Positions 41,761-50,339 of a DNA stretch of 64,000 bases are shown here, piece by piece. The DNA lies in NCBI RefSeq assembly GCF_022968795.1, contig NZ_JALJRB010000003.1:248001-312000 (forward strand), read 5' to 3'. Every line of letters begins with the position of its first letter. Positions within the stretch are counted from its first letter, which is position 1. The notes under the pieces are model-generated. The model did no database searches. It was not told the DNA's origin and saw only the letters and a program-made list of their open reading frames with translations. The position numbers were made by a program, and so were the translations under genes. This stretch comes from Desulfatitalea alkaliphila. Its GTDB lineage: Bacteria; Desulfobacterota; Desulfobacteria; Desulfobacterales; Desulfosarcinaceae.

Positions 41761-42681
41761 GTGGCTTCCATTCGCACCATGAATTTCGACCATTTGATCG
41801 GTCGGACGGTCGGCACCTCGCGGTTGTTGAAAAAACTGGACAGCGGTTCCATGTCGGTGGTGTTCGTGGCATACCAAACCACGCTCAGACGGCAGATCGC
41901 GGTCAAGATTCTGCCCAAGGCCCTGATGACCCCCCGGGTGGCCGCCCTGTTTCAGCAGGAAGCGGAGGCTGCCGCCTTTCTGTCGCACCCGTGCATCATT
42001 CCGGTCTACGAAATCGGCGAAACCGACGAGTTTCTTTTCTTCACCATGCAGTTGATCAAAGGATACGCCCTGGCCCATTACATCCGCAAGGCGCGTCGCC
42101 ACGTGATCCCCTCCAAGCGCATGCTGCCGGTGGAGACCACCATCAAAATCATCCTCAAGGTGCTCGACGCCCTGGATTACGCCAATGGGCTGGGCATCGT
42201 GCACCGGGACATCAAGCCGCGCAACGTCCTCATCGAGAGCCACTCCCAACGCCCGATCATCACCGATTTCGGGGTGGCCCGCTCCTACGGCGGTTCCGAC
42301 AGCGACAACCGCATCCTGGTCGGCACCCCCACCTACATGGCCCCGGAACAGATCATCGGCGGCATGGTGGACGGAAGGGCCGATGTGTACGCCACGGGGG
42401 TCATGATGCTGGAAATGCTCTGCGGCGGTCTGCCCTACCCGCCCTACGATTCGGCGGTCAAGTTGCTGAAGATCAAGCTGCGTTTGCAAGACCGGTTGTT
42501 CAGCAAAAAGCCGTCCCAAATCAACCCGCGGGTGGATGACGATCTGGACGCCATCGTGCTCAAGGCGGTGGCCTATGACAAGGAACGACGGTACGCCACC
42601 TGCCGCCTGTTCGCCGATGCCCTGGAAACCTACCTGCGCCGGTCGGCCGCCAACGGTAACCAAGAAGAAAAGGCGATCTGA
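41761..42681 (+). CDS. Ser/Thr protein kinase (Hanks type), soluble
   Basis: A 306-residue kinase with little beyond the catalytic domain. Motifs: a degenerate Gly loop 'LDSGSMSVVFVAYQ', VAIK Lys in 'RQIAVKILPKAL', catalytic loop 'VHRDIKPRNVLI', DFG in 'ITDFGVARSYGG', activation end 'GTPTYMAPEQIIGG' and 'GRADVYATGVMMLEML'. HRD and DFG residues are intact so it should be active. There is no membrane helix or sensor domain. The start is GTG 41761 with AGGACGG upstream; ATG 41779 is the alternative. Its stop overlaps the next ATG (TGATG), so the kinase and the broken-GGDEF protein are translationally coupled and likely kinase and substrate or partner. Confidence 0.9.
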   Translation: MASIRTMNFDHLIGRTVGTSRLLKKLDSGSMSVVFVAYQTTLRRQIAVKILPKALMTPRVAALFQQEAEAAAFLSHPCIIPVYEIGETDEFLFFTMQLIKGYALAHYIRKARRHVIPSKRMLPVETTIKIILKVLDALDYANGLGIVHRDIKPRNVLIESHSQRPIITDFGVARSYGGSDSDNRILVGTPTYMAPEQIIGGMVDGRADVYATGVMMLEMLCGGLPYPPYDSAVKLLKIKLRLQDRLFSKKPSQINPRVDDDLDAIVLKAVAYDKERRYATCRLFADALETYLRRSAANGNQEEKAI

Positions 42682-45470
42682 TGGAAAAACGAGTGCTCAA
42701 AGACTTGTCGGCCCTGTTCGGTCGCGTCTTCTCCCTATTGCTCAACCGCAGCTTGATGTATCAACCCGGCCACCCCGTGATCAAGCAGTCGGTGACGGAT
42801 GTGCACAAAGCAGCCGTGCGTCTTTTGGACGAAGTCTCACCACTGGTGTACATCCTCGACCGGGGCAATTTTTTCATCGACGAGGAACCCCTCGATCCGC
42901 GGATCAACGTCCATCGGGTGGCCGCCCTTTTCAAACGCTGCGGCCTGCAGTCGGTCTCCTTCGAAAAGGGCCTCACCGAAAGCGAATTGAACATCTTCGC
43001 GGAGCTTTTCTCTTCCCTGGCCTCCATCGCCAATGTGGAGGAGGTGAAGACCAGCCTCTATCAAAAGGGGGTGTTCAACATCAAGGTCAACCACGTGATC
43101 TTTCGCAAGGTGACCGAAGACGATCAGGTGGTGTCCCGCGAAGCACTGAAAAAAGTGACGCCCATGGTGGACGCCGATGACCAGGAAACCCGCAAACGGT
43201 TCATGGAGACCTTGCTGGAAAGCGTGCTGTCCGAAGAGTTCGCCAAAACCTTGAACATCACCAACCTGATGGCCAATCCGGGGGCCTTTTCCAAACGGCT
43301 GATCGAAGTCGACCTGGCGGCGGTCGCGCAGCAAAACCAGCAGGATCTCGGATGGGACCCGCCGGGATACGGCACCGAGGTCTCCCCCGATCTGGACGGC
43401 GCGACCGATGGCGCGCCGGAGATCGGCACGGCGCCCTCCGGACGCGGCCCTGCCGGCGGTACTACTGGTGCAAGCGGCGGTGGTGGCGGCGAAGGGGCGC
43501 TCGGAGATGGCGGCGACGGAACAGGCGGTGGCGGAGGGCCAGGCGGCGGCGAAGGAACATCCGCAGCAACCGGCATCGGCGCCGGCGGCGGCAGCGGAAT
43601 GGCGGGGCAACCGGGCACGGGCGGCATCGCACCGGACGGGCCGTACGCCGGCGGGCACGGCACACCGGACGCTTCGGCGAGCGGCGAACCTGCCGCTGCA
43701 ACGCCTTCAGGCCGGGGCGACGGCGGTGCGGGCGCGCAATCAGCGACCGGCAGCCCACTTCCCGAGCAAGACCCGGACGGCACCATGCCTTCCATTGCTG
43801 CAGCGGCCCGTGGCCGGGGAGCACCCGCCGCATCAGAATCGGCGGCACCCCCAAAAGGCCCCGCGGCCGGCGGCGCGACCGCGCGCACCGGCAATGACGC
43901 CCCCAAGTCGCGTACCGCTGCCGATGGGGCGGCCGAGACCGCGTCGGGCCCCGGACCGATGTTGCTGCATCAACTGCAGATGATGCAGCAAGAGGTGCAA
44001 AAGCATTTGCAGGGCGAGGGCGAAACCAACATCGCCGACCTGGCCCAGGCGATCTTCGAGATGAAAAAGCAGCTGCTGGAGGGCATTCAGGCCCAAAAGG
44101 CGCTGGGGATCGCCTATGCCAACGAAACCGCCATCACCCAAACCGCCAACCAACTGGCCGACCAGGTGATGATGGAGTTGGTCAAGGATGAGTACCAGGC
44201 CGGCAAGGTGACCACCCAGCGGCTGGCCCACCTGATTCGCCGCATCATCCCCGAAGCGGCGGAGCTCAAGCGCCTGCTGCCCCAGATCAAGCGCACGTTG
44301 CTGGCCGAGGGTATGCCCATGGCCGAATATTTGAACCTGATCGGCGAGTTGCGCAGCGAGCTGCAAAGTGAAGAACTCACGCGCATCCTGGAGGAGAGTT
44401 CCGACAGCATCGGGCTGGACGGCAAGGACCTGGTGGAGGAGATCAAACGCAATCCGGGTCAGGCCGCGGAACTGATCTATCTGGCATCGCAAATCCGCCA
44501 AGGCGGTGGCGACGAGGCGGCGCTCTCGGACATTCTGGTGGAATACGTGGAGCACTTGGGAAACCAAATGGCCAAGGATGCGCCGGAAGACGACCCGGAC
44601 CGCGAGGGCCACCTCAAGCGGGTCATGGGCGACATCGAGTCCACCCTCCTGCAGAAGCTGAGCACGATGAATGTCAACGCCGACGCACTGACCCGCATGG
44701 AGCAACGGATCAACGAACGCATGGAATCGATCCTGGACAACATGCGCGTACAGTGGCTGCAGTCCCAATCGGGCCAATCCACTTCGGCCGAAGCCAAACC
44801 GCGCATGCTGACGGTTCTCCAGACCCTGGAGCATCATGTGGGAGAAGACGAAGAGCTGGCGGGCATCTTGAAAACCATTCGCGCCAAAGTGGCCGCCGGG
44901 GAAATTGAAGAAAACAATTTCAGCCAGATTAATGAGGAGATCTCCCGCCAGAAGCAGTTGCTGCGCGAACAGGCCGGAAAGACTTCCATGGCCGAAGGCA
45001 TTCTCTCCTCCGACGAGGTGATGTTCATCATGGAGAAGGAGATCGCCCGCGCCAAACGCTACGGCGCCTGGTTTTCGGCGGTCTCCCTGGCCTTTGTGTC
45101 GGCCAAGCCCGCCATGAAGCTGCTGGACGGTGTGCTGACCAACGAAATGATCATGGAAGCCGCCCTCGAGCTGTTGAGCACCACCTTTCGCGAGGTGGAC
45201 TACATCGGCCGCATCGGCAAAAACAGAATCATGGCCCTGCTGCCCACCATCGACCAGCCCCACGCCAAAAAGGCGCTGGATCGGGTGTTGCGCCTGCTGC
45301 ATGCCAAACCGCTGGATGTCGACGGCATACCGGTAGAGCTGCGCGTGGCCGGTGTCGCGGCCGCCTTCGACGAAGACCAGACCCCTGACGCCCAACGTTT
45401 TGCCAAGCATATCAGCCGTCAATTGAACGACATGGTGGCCCGCCTGAAAAACATCCAGGTCCTCTTCTGA
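42681..45470 (+). CDS. 929-residue protein with Gly/Ala/Pro-rich linker and degenerate GGDEF domain
   Basis: Three parts. Residues 1 to about 225 form a helical/strand N-domain ('VSPLVYILDRGNFFIDEEPL'). About 225-425 is a low-complexity Gly/Ala/Pro linker with many Gly runs. About 425-770 is helical ('LLHQLQMMQQEVQKHLQG' and coiled-coil-like repeats of Gln/Glu/Leu). The C-terminus (about 777-929) has the GGDEF fold outline ('FIMEKEIARAKRYGAWFSAVS', 'VDYIGRIGKNRIMALLPT'), but the GGDEF signature itself reads GKNRI, so it cannot make c-di-GMP. It may act as a phosphorylated scaffold or readout of the coupled kinase. ATG 42681 overlaps the kinase stop. No membrane helix. Confidence 0.8.
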   Translation: MEKRVLKDLSALFGRVFSLLLNRSLMYQPGHPVIKQSVTDVHKAAVRLLDEVSPLVYILDRGNFFIDEEPLDPRINVHRVAALFKRCGLQSVSFEKGLTESELNIFAELFSSLASIANVEEVKTSLYQKGVFNIKVNHVIFRKVTEDDQVVSREALKKVTPMVDADDQETRKRFMETLLESVLSEEFAKTLNITNLMANPGAFSKRLIEVDLAAVAQQNQQDLGWDPPGYGTEVSPDLDGATDGAPEIGTAPSGRGPAGGTTGASGGGGGEGALGDGGDGTGGGGGPGGGEGTSAATGIGAGGGSGMAGQPGTGGIAPDGPYAGGHGTPDASASGEPAAATPSGRGDGGAGAQSATGSPLPEQDPDGTMPSIAAAARGRGAPAASESAAPPKGPAAGGATARTGNDAPKSRTAADGAAETASGPGPMLLHQLQMMQQEVQKHLQGEGETNIADLAQAIFEMKKQLLEGIQAQKALGIAYANETAITQTANQLADQVMMELVKDEYQAGKVTTQRLAHLIRRIIPEAAELKRLLPQIKRTLLAEGMPMAEYLNLIGELRSELQSEELTRILEESSDSIGLDGKDLVEEIKRNPGQAAELIYLASQIRQGGGDEAALSDILVEYVEHLGNQMAKDAPEDDPDREGHLKRVMGDIESTLLQKLSTMNVNADALTRMEQRINERMESILDNMRVQWLQSQSGQSTSAEAKPRMLTVLQTLEHHVGEDEELAGILKTIRAKVAAGEIEENNFSQINEEISRQKQLLREQAGKTSMAEGILSSDEVMFIMEKEIARAKRYGAWFSAVSLAFVSAKPAMKLLDGVLTNEMIMEAALELLSTTFREVDYIGRIGKNRIMALLPTIDQPHAKKALDRVLRLLHAKPLDVDGIPVELRVAGVAAAFDEDQTPDAQRFAKHISRQLNDMVARLKNIQVLF

Positions 45471-45541
45471 TCCGGCCTTTGCGGCTATCCACAAAGCCCG
45501 AGCTGGGGATTGCCCTGGCCCCCCACACACATCTAACCGAC

Positions 45542-45583
45542 AGAATTCATTAGCTTAAAATTTAACACTTAAAACTTAAAACT
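45542..45583. repeat. AAAACTT heptamer element, copy 3
   Basis: AGAATTCATTAGCTT followed by AAAATTT, AACACTT, AAAACTT, AAAACT, then a GCCCGCAGGGC hairpin. Its end supplies the stop codon (TAA) of the minus-strand radical SAM gene. Confidence 0.85.
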
Positions 45584-46925
45584 GCCCGCAGGGCACCGCG
45601 AGCCGTTTCAATCGCGTCAACGTCTCCCAGGAGAATCCCTGCCGGCTGCAGGGGGCGATGGCGTTGTTGGTCAGCAGGGGATCGGCGGCCAGGTCGTAGG
45701 GCGAAGCGGCCACGGCAGCCGGCCACAGGGAGGTGTGGGGAATGGGGGTGTAGTGGGCCGGAACCGGGACGACCCCCGCGGCCTTGACCACCGCCATGGC
45801 CTGTTCCACCGCGGCCTGCGTCTGGCCGGGCAGTCCCACCAGCAGATAAGCGCCGATATGGCCCGGCCGGAAACCGGCTCGTTTCAGGTGGGCCACCGCT
45901 TGCAGGAACTCCTGTTCCGTCACTTTCGCATCCAGGTCCGCGCGATCATGGAAGGCCGTCGTTTCCAATCCCAGGCGAATGGAATGGAAACCGGCCCGGA
46001 ACATCAAGGCCGCCGTCTCGGCGTCGATGGCCCGGATGTGCAATGCGTTGGGCGTATGGAAGCGAAGGGAAAGGGCCGAGCGAACGATGGCTTCCAGCAA
46101 CGGTAAGGCGTGGTGCGCGGCATCCACCAGCAGGGCATCGTCGTAAAAGGCGAAATCGACCACACCGTACTGCCGGTGCCACTGCTCTATCTGTGCGACC
46201 ACCTTGCGGTAGGGTTGTCGTTGCATCCGCGGTTCGAGAAAGCCGGAGGCACAATAGGCGCAGCGAAACGGGCAGCCCCGTGTGGTCAGCAAAGGGATGT
46301 AGGTCACCCGGCGTTGCAGATCGAAGGCCGGCGGCGGTGCCGCCAGCCAATCGTCGGGGGCGTACCGGGGCGTGACATCCCAGCCGGTGTATTCCCGCAC
46401 AAGCGTCCACAGCGTGCGGCCCGTATCGGTCACCACCGCATCGGCACCGCTGAAGGCCCGGGCATGGTCTGCGCACAAGCGGGCGTAGATGCCGCCGAGC
46501 ACCAGGGGCACGCCGGGCAAGCAGCGGCGCAGCATGGCAATGGTTTCGAACACACCGGGATACCAATAGGTCATCATGGAGGTGACCAGAATCAGGTCGG
46601 GCGGCGGCTCCAAGGCGGCCAGGTCGGCCTGCAACCACTCGGGCCGAATGCCGTAACGGCTGTAGGTGCGCGGAATGTGGGCCAGCAACGCTGGTTTGGC
46701 AATGGGGGTCTTGAGATAGGGACCGCGGCCGTGCCGGGAGCGCGGATCGCCCCCCTTGGCGGCGGGATGCCGGCGGTCCAGGCAATCCACGAAGAAGACT
46801 CGCACCCCGTGATCCCGCAGCACGGCTCCCAGGCTCAGCAACCCGTAGGGCCTGGCCCAGAAGTCATAGGCGGCGAAATCGTGAATCCACGGATTGACCA
46901 ACAACACGTGGGGGGCGTTGTTCAC
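45576..46925 (-). CDS. B12-binding-type radical SAM protein
   Basis: A 449-residue radical SAM protein with an N-terminal Rossmann-like domain of the cobalamin-binding class ('VLLVNPWIHDFAAYDFW', 'YGLLSLGAVLRDHGVRVFFVDC' pattern, 'DLILVTSMMTYWYPGV', 'PGVPLVLGGIYARL'). A typical DXHXXG B12 lower-ligand motif is not seen, so cobalamin binding is uncertain. The cluster is canonical: 'TTRGCPFRCAYCASGFL' (CX3CX2C), and 'SIRLGLETTAFHDRA' is in the SAM region. It starts 14 bases after the ahbB stop, last in a seven-gene minus-strand run. The substrate is unknown. The end of the gene runs into the AAAACTT element, which provides the stop. Confidence 0.83.
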   Translation of the reverse strand: MNNAPHVLLVNPWIHDFAAYDFWARPYGLLSLGAVLRDHGVRVFFVDCLDRRHPAAKGGDPRSRHGRGPYLKTPIAKPALLAHIPRTYSRYGIRPEWLQADLAALEPPPDLILVTSMMTYWYPGVFETIAMLRRCLPGVPLVLGGIYARLCADHARAFSGADAVVTDTGRTLWTLVREYTGWDVTPRYAPDDWLAAPPPAFDLQRRVTYIPLLTTRGCPFRCAYCASGFLEPRMQRQPYRKVVAQIEQWHRQYGVVDFAFYDDALLVDAAHHALPLLEAIVRSALSLRFHTPNALHIRAIDAETAALMFRAGFHSIRLGLETTAFHDRADLDAKVTEQEFLQAVAHLKRAGFRPGHIGAYLLVGLPGQTQAAVEQAMAVVKAAGVVPVPAHYTPIPHTSLWPAAVAASPYDLAADPLLTNNAIAPCSRQGFSWETLTRLKRLAVPCGQF

Positions 46926-46939
46926 TGCGACCGAGCACC

Positions 46940-47416
46940 TTATTTGAAGTACTGCATGGAGGTCTTCTTCAGTTCCCGCCGGCTGAACAGAAGTTCGAAG
47001 TCGTGGACATCAGCCTTGGCGGCCATTTTTCGGGCGGTCTGACGACAGGCGGCCTCGTCTTTACCGTGTACCATGGTGTAGAGGTTGTAGGGCCATTGAT
47101 CGGTGGGGTCCCGACGATAACAGTGAGAGACGGCCCGGAAGCCGGCCATGATGCGGCCCACTTCGTCGATGTGGGCCTCGTCCACGCGCCAGGCCACCAT
47201 GGCGTTGGCCCGAAAGCCGGACTTCTGATGGCGCAAGGTGGCGCCGAAGCGTCGAATCACGCCGCGGCGCACCAGATCCCGCAAGACCGCCAGCAAACGC
47301 TCTTCGTCCACTCCGAGGCCTTGGGCGATCACTTCATAGGGCCTGGCCGTCACCGCCATGTCCCCTTGGATCGCCGCAATCACCTGTTTTTCGAAATCGC
47401 TCAATGAGATTGTCAT
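46940..47416 (-). CDS. ahbB: Siroheme decarboxylase subunit AhbB
   Basis: A 158-residue Lrp/AsnC-fold protein of the alternative haem pathway. AhbA/AhbB decarboxylate sirohaem to didecarboxysirohaem in sulfate reducers and methanogens. Beyond the helix-turn-helix-like N-terminus ('YEVIAQGLGVDEERLLAVL'), the AhbB hallmarks are 'RRFGATLRHQKSGFRANAMV', 'SHCYRRDPTDQWPYNLYTMVHG' (seen in part as 'WPYNLYTMVHG') and the C-terminal 'LLFSRRELKKTSMQYF'. The AhbA partner is not in the window. ATG 47416 is used. It lies 29 bases after mtnA, an unusual neighbour for haem genes. Confidence 0.9.
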   Translation of the reverse strand: MTISLSDFEKQVIAAIQGDMAVTARPYEVIAQGLGVDEERLLAVLRDLVRRGVIRRFGATLRHQKSGFRANAMVAWRVDEAHIDEVGRIMAGFRAVSHCYRRDPTDQWPYNLYTMVHGKDEAACRQTARKMAAKADVHDFELLFSRRELKKTSMQYFK

Positions 47417-47445
47417 GCCCTGCCCTTCCCTTTCCTCTGCCGCTG

Positions 47446-48549
47446 TCAATCGTTTTGCACCTTCTCGGGAAAAAGGGCCGCGATATCCGCCCGGTCGGGC
47501 TTGCACACCCCCCGTTCGGTAATGAAGGCGGTGACCAGCCGGGCCGGCGTCACGTCGAAGGCCGGATTGGCGGCCGGGCTGTCGGCCGGCGTGATCCGCA
47601 CCCGTGCCGGTCCATCCCGTGTCGCTCCCTGCACCCAGTGTACTTCATCGGCATGGCGCGCCTCGATGGGGATATCCGCAAGCCCGTCCTGCAACTGCCA
47701 ATCGAAGGTGGAAGACGGCAGGGCCACGTAAAAGGGCACGCCGTTGTCCCGGGCGGCCAGTGCCTTGAGGTAGGTCCCGATTTTGTTGGCCACATCTCCG
47801 GTAAAAGTGGTGCGGTCGGTGCCCACCACCACCAGATCCACCATGCCGCGCTGCATCAGATGACCACCGGCATTGTCGGTGATCACGGTATGGGGCACGC
47901 CGGCCCGACCCAGTTCCCAGGCGGTCAGGCGGGCCCCCTGATTGAGGGGGCGGGTTTCGTCGACCCAGACATGCACATCGATTCCCATCTCCCGGGCCAC
48001 ATAGACCGGCGCCGTGGCGGTACCCCACTCCACACAAGCGAGCCAGCCGGCGTTGCAGTGGGTCAGCAGGTGCACCGTTTGCCCTCCCTTGGCGCGGCTG
48101 ATATCGGCGATGATCCGTGCGCCGTGCTCACCGATGCGTCGACAATTGTCCACCTCCTCCTCGGCGATCCGGCCTGCTTCCTGCAGCACGGCAGCCTGCC
48201 GGGCCGTGCCGGCCGGCGCGGCCATGGCGCAGGCCACCACCCGGTCCACCGCCCAGGCCAGATTGACCGCCGTGGGGCGGGCCGCCTTGATTTGCGCACA
48301 GGCCTCCAGAAAGGCCGCTTCGTCGTCGGTGGTCCGCAGGGCCACCAGCACGCCGTATGCACCGGTAACGCCGATCAACGGCGCACCGCGCACCACCATC
48401 TGCTGAATCGCTTCGATGACCTGTGCGACCGTGTCCAGGGACAACATTTCCAGCCGGTGGGGCAACTGCCGCTGGTCGATGACCTCGACGGTGCGACCAT
48501 CCTGCGCAAGCCGGATGGGCCGCATCGGTTTGGTTTCCATGGGTGCCAT
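47446..48549 (-). CDS. mtnA: Methylthioribose-1-phosphate isomerase MtnA
   Basis: A 367-residue MtnA (eIF2B-like fold), converting 5-methylthioribose 1-phosphate to methylthioribulose 1-phosphate in methionine or MTA salvage. The catalytic Cys is in 'LLTHCNAGWLACVEWGTA' and the Asp in 'VVGTDRTTFTGDVANKIG'; 'GAPLIGVTGAYGVLVAL' is the substrate loop. Length is normal. It stands in the same run as mtaD, phosphorylase and adenine deaminase genes, completing the phosphorylase to isomerase step. ATG 48549 begins with an AAAGGA 12 bases upstream; ATG 48540 is an alternative. No mtnB-mtnK or aldolase is visible, so later steps are elsewhere. Confidence 0.94.
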   Translation of the reverse strand: MAPMETKPMRPIRLAQDGRTVEVIDQRQLPHRLEMLSLDTVAQVIEAIQQMVVRGAPLIGVTGAYGVLVALRTTDDEAAFLEACAQIKAARPTAVNLAWAVDRVVACAMAAPAGTARQAAVLQEAGRIAEEEVDNCRRIGEHGARIIADISRAKGGQTVHLLTHCNAGWLACVEWGTATAPVYVAREMGIDVHVWVDETRPLNQGARLTAWELGRAGVPHTVITDNAGGHLMQRGMVDLVVVGTDRTTFTGDVANKIGTYLKALAARDNGVPFYVALPSSTFDWQLQDGLADIPIEARHADEVHWVQGATRDGPARVRITPADSPAANPAFDVTPARLVTAFITERGVCKPDRADIAALFPEKVQND

Positions 48550-48581
48550 GAAGAAGGAATCCTTTTATAATTTGTGTGCAC

Positions 48582-50309
48582 CTACTCCGGAAAAAGCGGT
48601 ACGCGTTTGAAGGCTGTCACATCCACCAGCCCGTGATCGGTGATTTTCAGCGCCGGTATCACCGGCAAGGCCATGAAACTGAGGGTCATGAAGGGATCGG
48701 GCAGTCGGGCGCCCAACCGGCGGGCGGCGGCCAGCAATTCCTCCAGACCGTAGCAGACATGGTCGATGGGTTGGTCGGACATCAGCCCGGCGATGGGCAA
48801 CGCCAGGCGCGCCAGGCATCGTTCTTCGTCGACCACCACCAGGCCGCCACCCATGTCGGCCAAGACGCCCACGGCCGCAAGCATGGACTTGTCGTCGGCG
48901 CCGACCACCACGATGTTGTGGGCGTCGTGAGCCACGGTGGAGGCCAAGGCCCCCCGTTTGAGGCCGAAGCCGCTGATAAAACCGACCCCCGTGCGGCCGG
49001 TGCCCCGGTGGCGCTCGACCACGGCGATTTTCAACACATCGCGCCCGGTGTCGGCCACCACGCGGCCATCGCGGATCAGCGCCGCGGCTTCGGTGGCACC
49101 CGTCACAATCTGATCGGGCAGGGCCTCGATGACGCGGATGCGCTTGCCGTGGGCCGCCACACTGAAATCGAGCCGTTCCACCGCCACGCGCATGGGTGAG
49201 GGCGGCGCAGTCATGGTGCCGCCGGTTTCCGCATTGACCATGCGCCCCTCCTGGGCCGTCAAAACGCCGCCGCAATAGACCTGATGCACCTCCGGATCGT
49301 CCAGATCGTTCATAATCACAAGGTCGGCCCGCCGGCCCGGTCCCACGGCGCCGACGCTGCCGAGCCCGAAATACTCGGCCGGGTTGAGGGTGGCCATCCG
49401 GATGGCGATGACGGGGTCCAGGCCGGCGCGCACCGCCCGGCGCACCATGCTGTCGATGCCGCCCTGGCGGGTCAGGTCGTGGGCGTGGCGGTCGTCGGTG
49501 CACCACATCATGCGCCGCGCGTTGCCGGCGTCGATCACCGGCAGCAGGTCGTCCAGGTTGCGCGCCCCGGTGCCCTCGCGGATCATGATGTGCATGCCGG
49601 CCGCCAACTTTTCCCGCGCCTCATCGGCCGTGGTGCATTCGTGGTCGCTGGCGATGCCCGCAGCCAAATAGGCATGCAGCGCGTGGCCGCTCAGCCCCGG
49701 CGCGTGGCCGTCCAGCGGCTTGCCGAAGGCTTGCATGGCCTCGATCTTGGCCAGCACCTCGGGATCGGCATGGATCACCCCCGGAAAATTCATCATCTCG
49801 GCCAGGGCGACGACCCGTCGGTGGTCCATGAAAGGCTTGAGGGCCTCCACCCCCAAACGGGCACCGGCGGTCTCCATGGCCGTTGCCGGCACGCAGGAAG
49901 GCAGGGTGAACAGAAAGTTGAGGGGCTGGCTGGCGCTGGCCGCCAGCATGTAAGCAATCCCCTTGGCACCCAGCACATTGGCGATCTCGTGGGGATCGGC
50001 CACCACGGTGGTGGTGCCGTGGGGCAGCACGGCGCGGGCGAACTGGGTCGGCCCCACCATGGCGCTCTCGATATGCACATGGGCGTCGATGAAACCGGGC
50101 GCCACGAAACGCCCCTGCAGATCCACCTCGGTGCGGGCGACGTAGGGGCCGAACCCCACCACGAACCCATCGGCGACGGCGATATCCATGGGCGCCACCT
50201 TGCCGCTGAAGACATTGATCAACCGGGCATTGCGCAACAGCAAATCCACCGGCCGGTCCCCGCGGGCCGCTTCGAGCAGTTTCGGTAATGGCTTGTCCAG
50301 CGTGTGCAT
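48582..50309 (-). CDS. ade: Adenine deaminase Ade
   Basis: A 575-residue AdeC-type adenine deaminase (amidohydrolase superfamily), hydrolysing adenine to hypoxanthine and ammonia with Fe2+/Mn2+. 'VAPGFIDAHVHIESAMVGP' holds the first His pair, 'GTTTVVADPHEIANVLG' is characteristic, 'DGHAPGLSGHALHAY' and 'SDHECTTADEAREKL' follow, and 'CTDDRHAHDLTRQGGID' places the last acidic ligand. The C-terminal half is the usual AdeC extension. It lies 30 bases after the first mtaD gene and 32 bases before mtnA. Adenine salvage fits with the purine nucleoside phosphorylase at the operon start. Confidence 0.95.
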   Translation of the reverse strand: MHTLDKPLPKLLEAARGDRPVDLLLRNARLINVFSGKVAPMDIAVADGFVVGFGPYVARTEVDLQGRFVAPGFIDAHVHIESAMVGPTQFARAVLPHGTTTVVADPHEIANVLGAKGIAYMLAASASQPLNFLFTLPSCVPATAMETAGARLGVEALKPFMDHRRVVALAEMMNFPGVIHADPEVLAKIEAMQAFGKPLDGHAPGLSGHALHAYLAAGIASDHECTTADEAREKLAAGMHIMIREGTGARNLDDLLPVIDAGNARRMMWCTDDRHAHDLTRQGGIDSMVRRAVRAGLDPVIAIRMATLNPAEYFGLGSVGAVGPGRRADLVIMNDLDDPEVHQVYCGGVLTAQEGRMVNAETGGTMTAPPSPMRVAVERLDFSVAAHGKRIRVIEALPDQIVTGATEAAALIRDGRVVADTGRDVLKIAVVERHRGTGRTGVGFISGFGLKRGALASTVAHDAHNIVVVGADDKSMLAAVGVLADMGGGLVVVDEERCLARLALPIAGLMSDQPIDHVCYGLEELLAAARRLGARLPDPFMTLSFMALPVIPALKITDHGLVDVTAFKRVPLFPE

Positions 50310-50339
50310 CGCTTCCTCCCAAAGAGCCGCCGGTCGCGC

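Noticed and set aside
45480-45541. Terminator after the broken-GGDEF gene
   Set aside because: No stem followed by a T tract; A+T-rich stretch belongs to the AAAACTT element.
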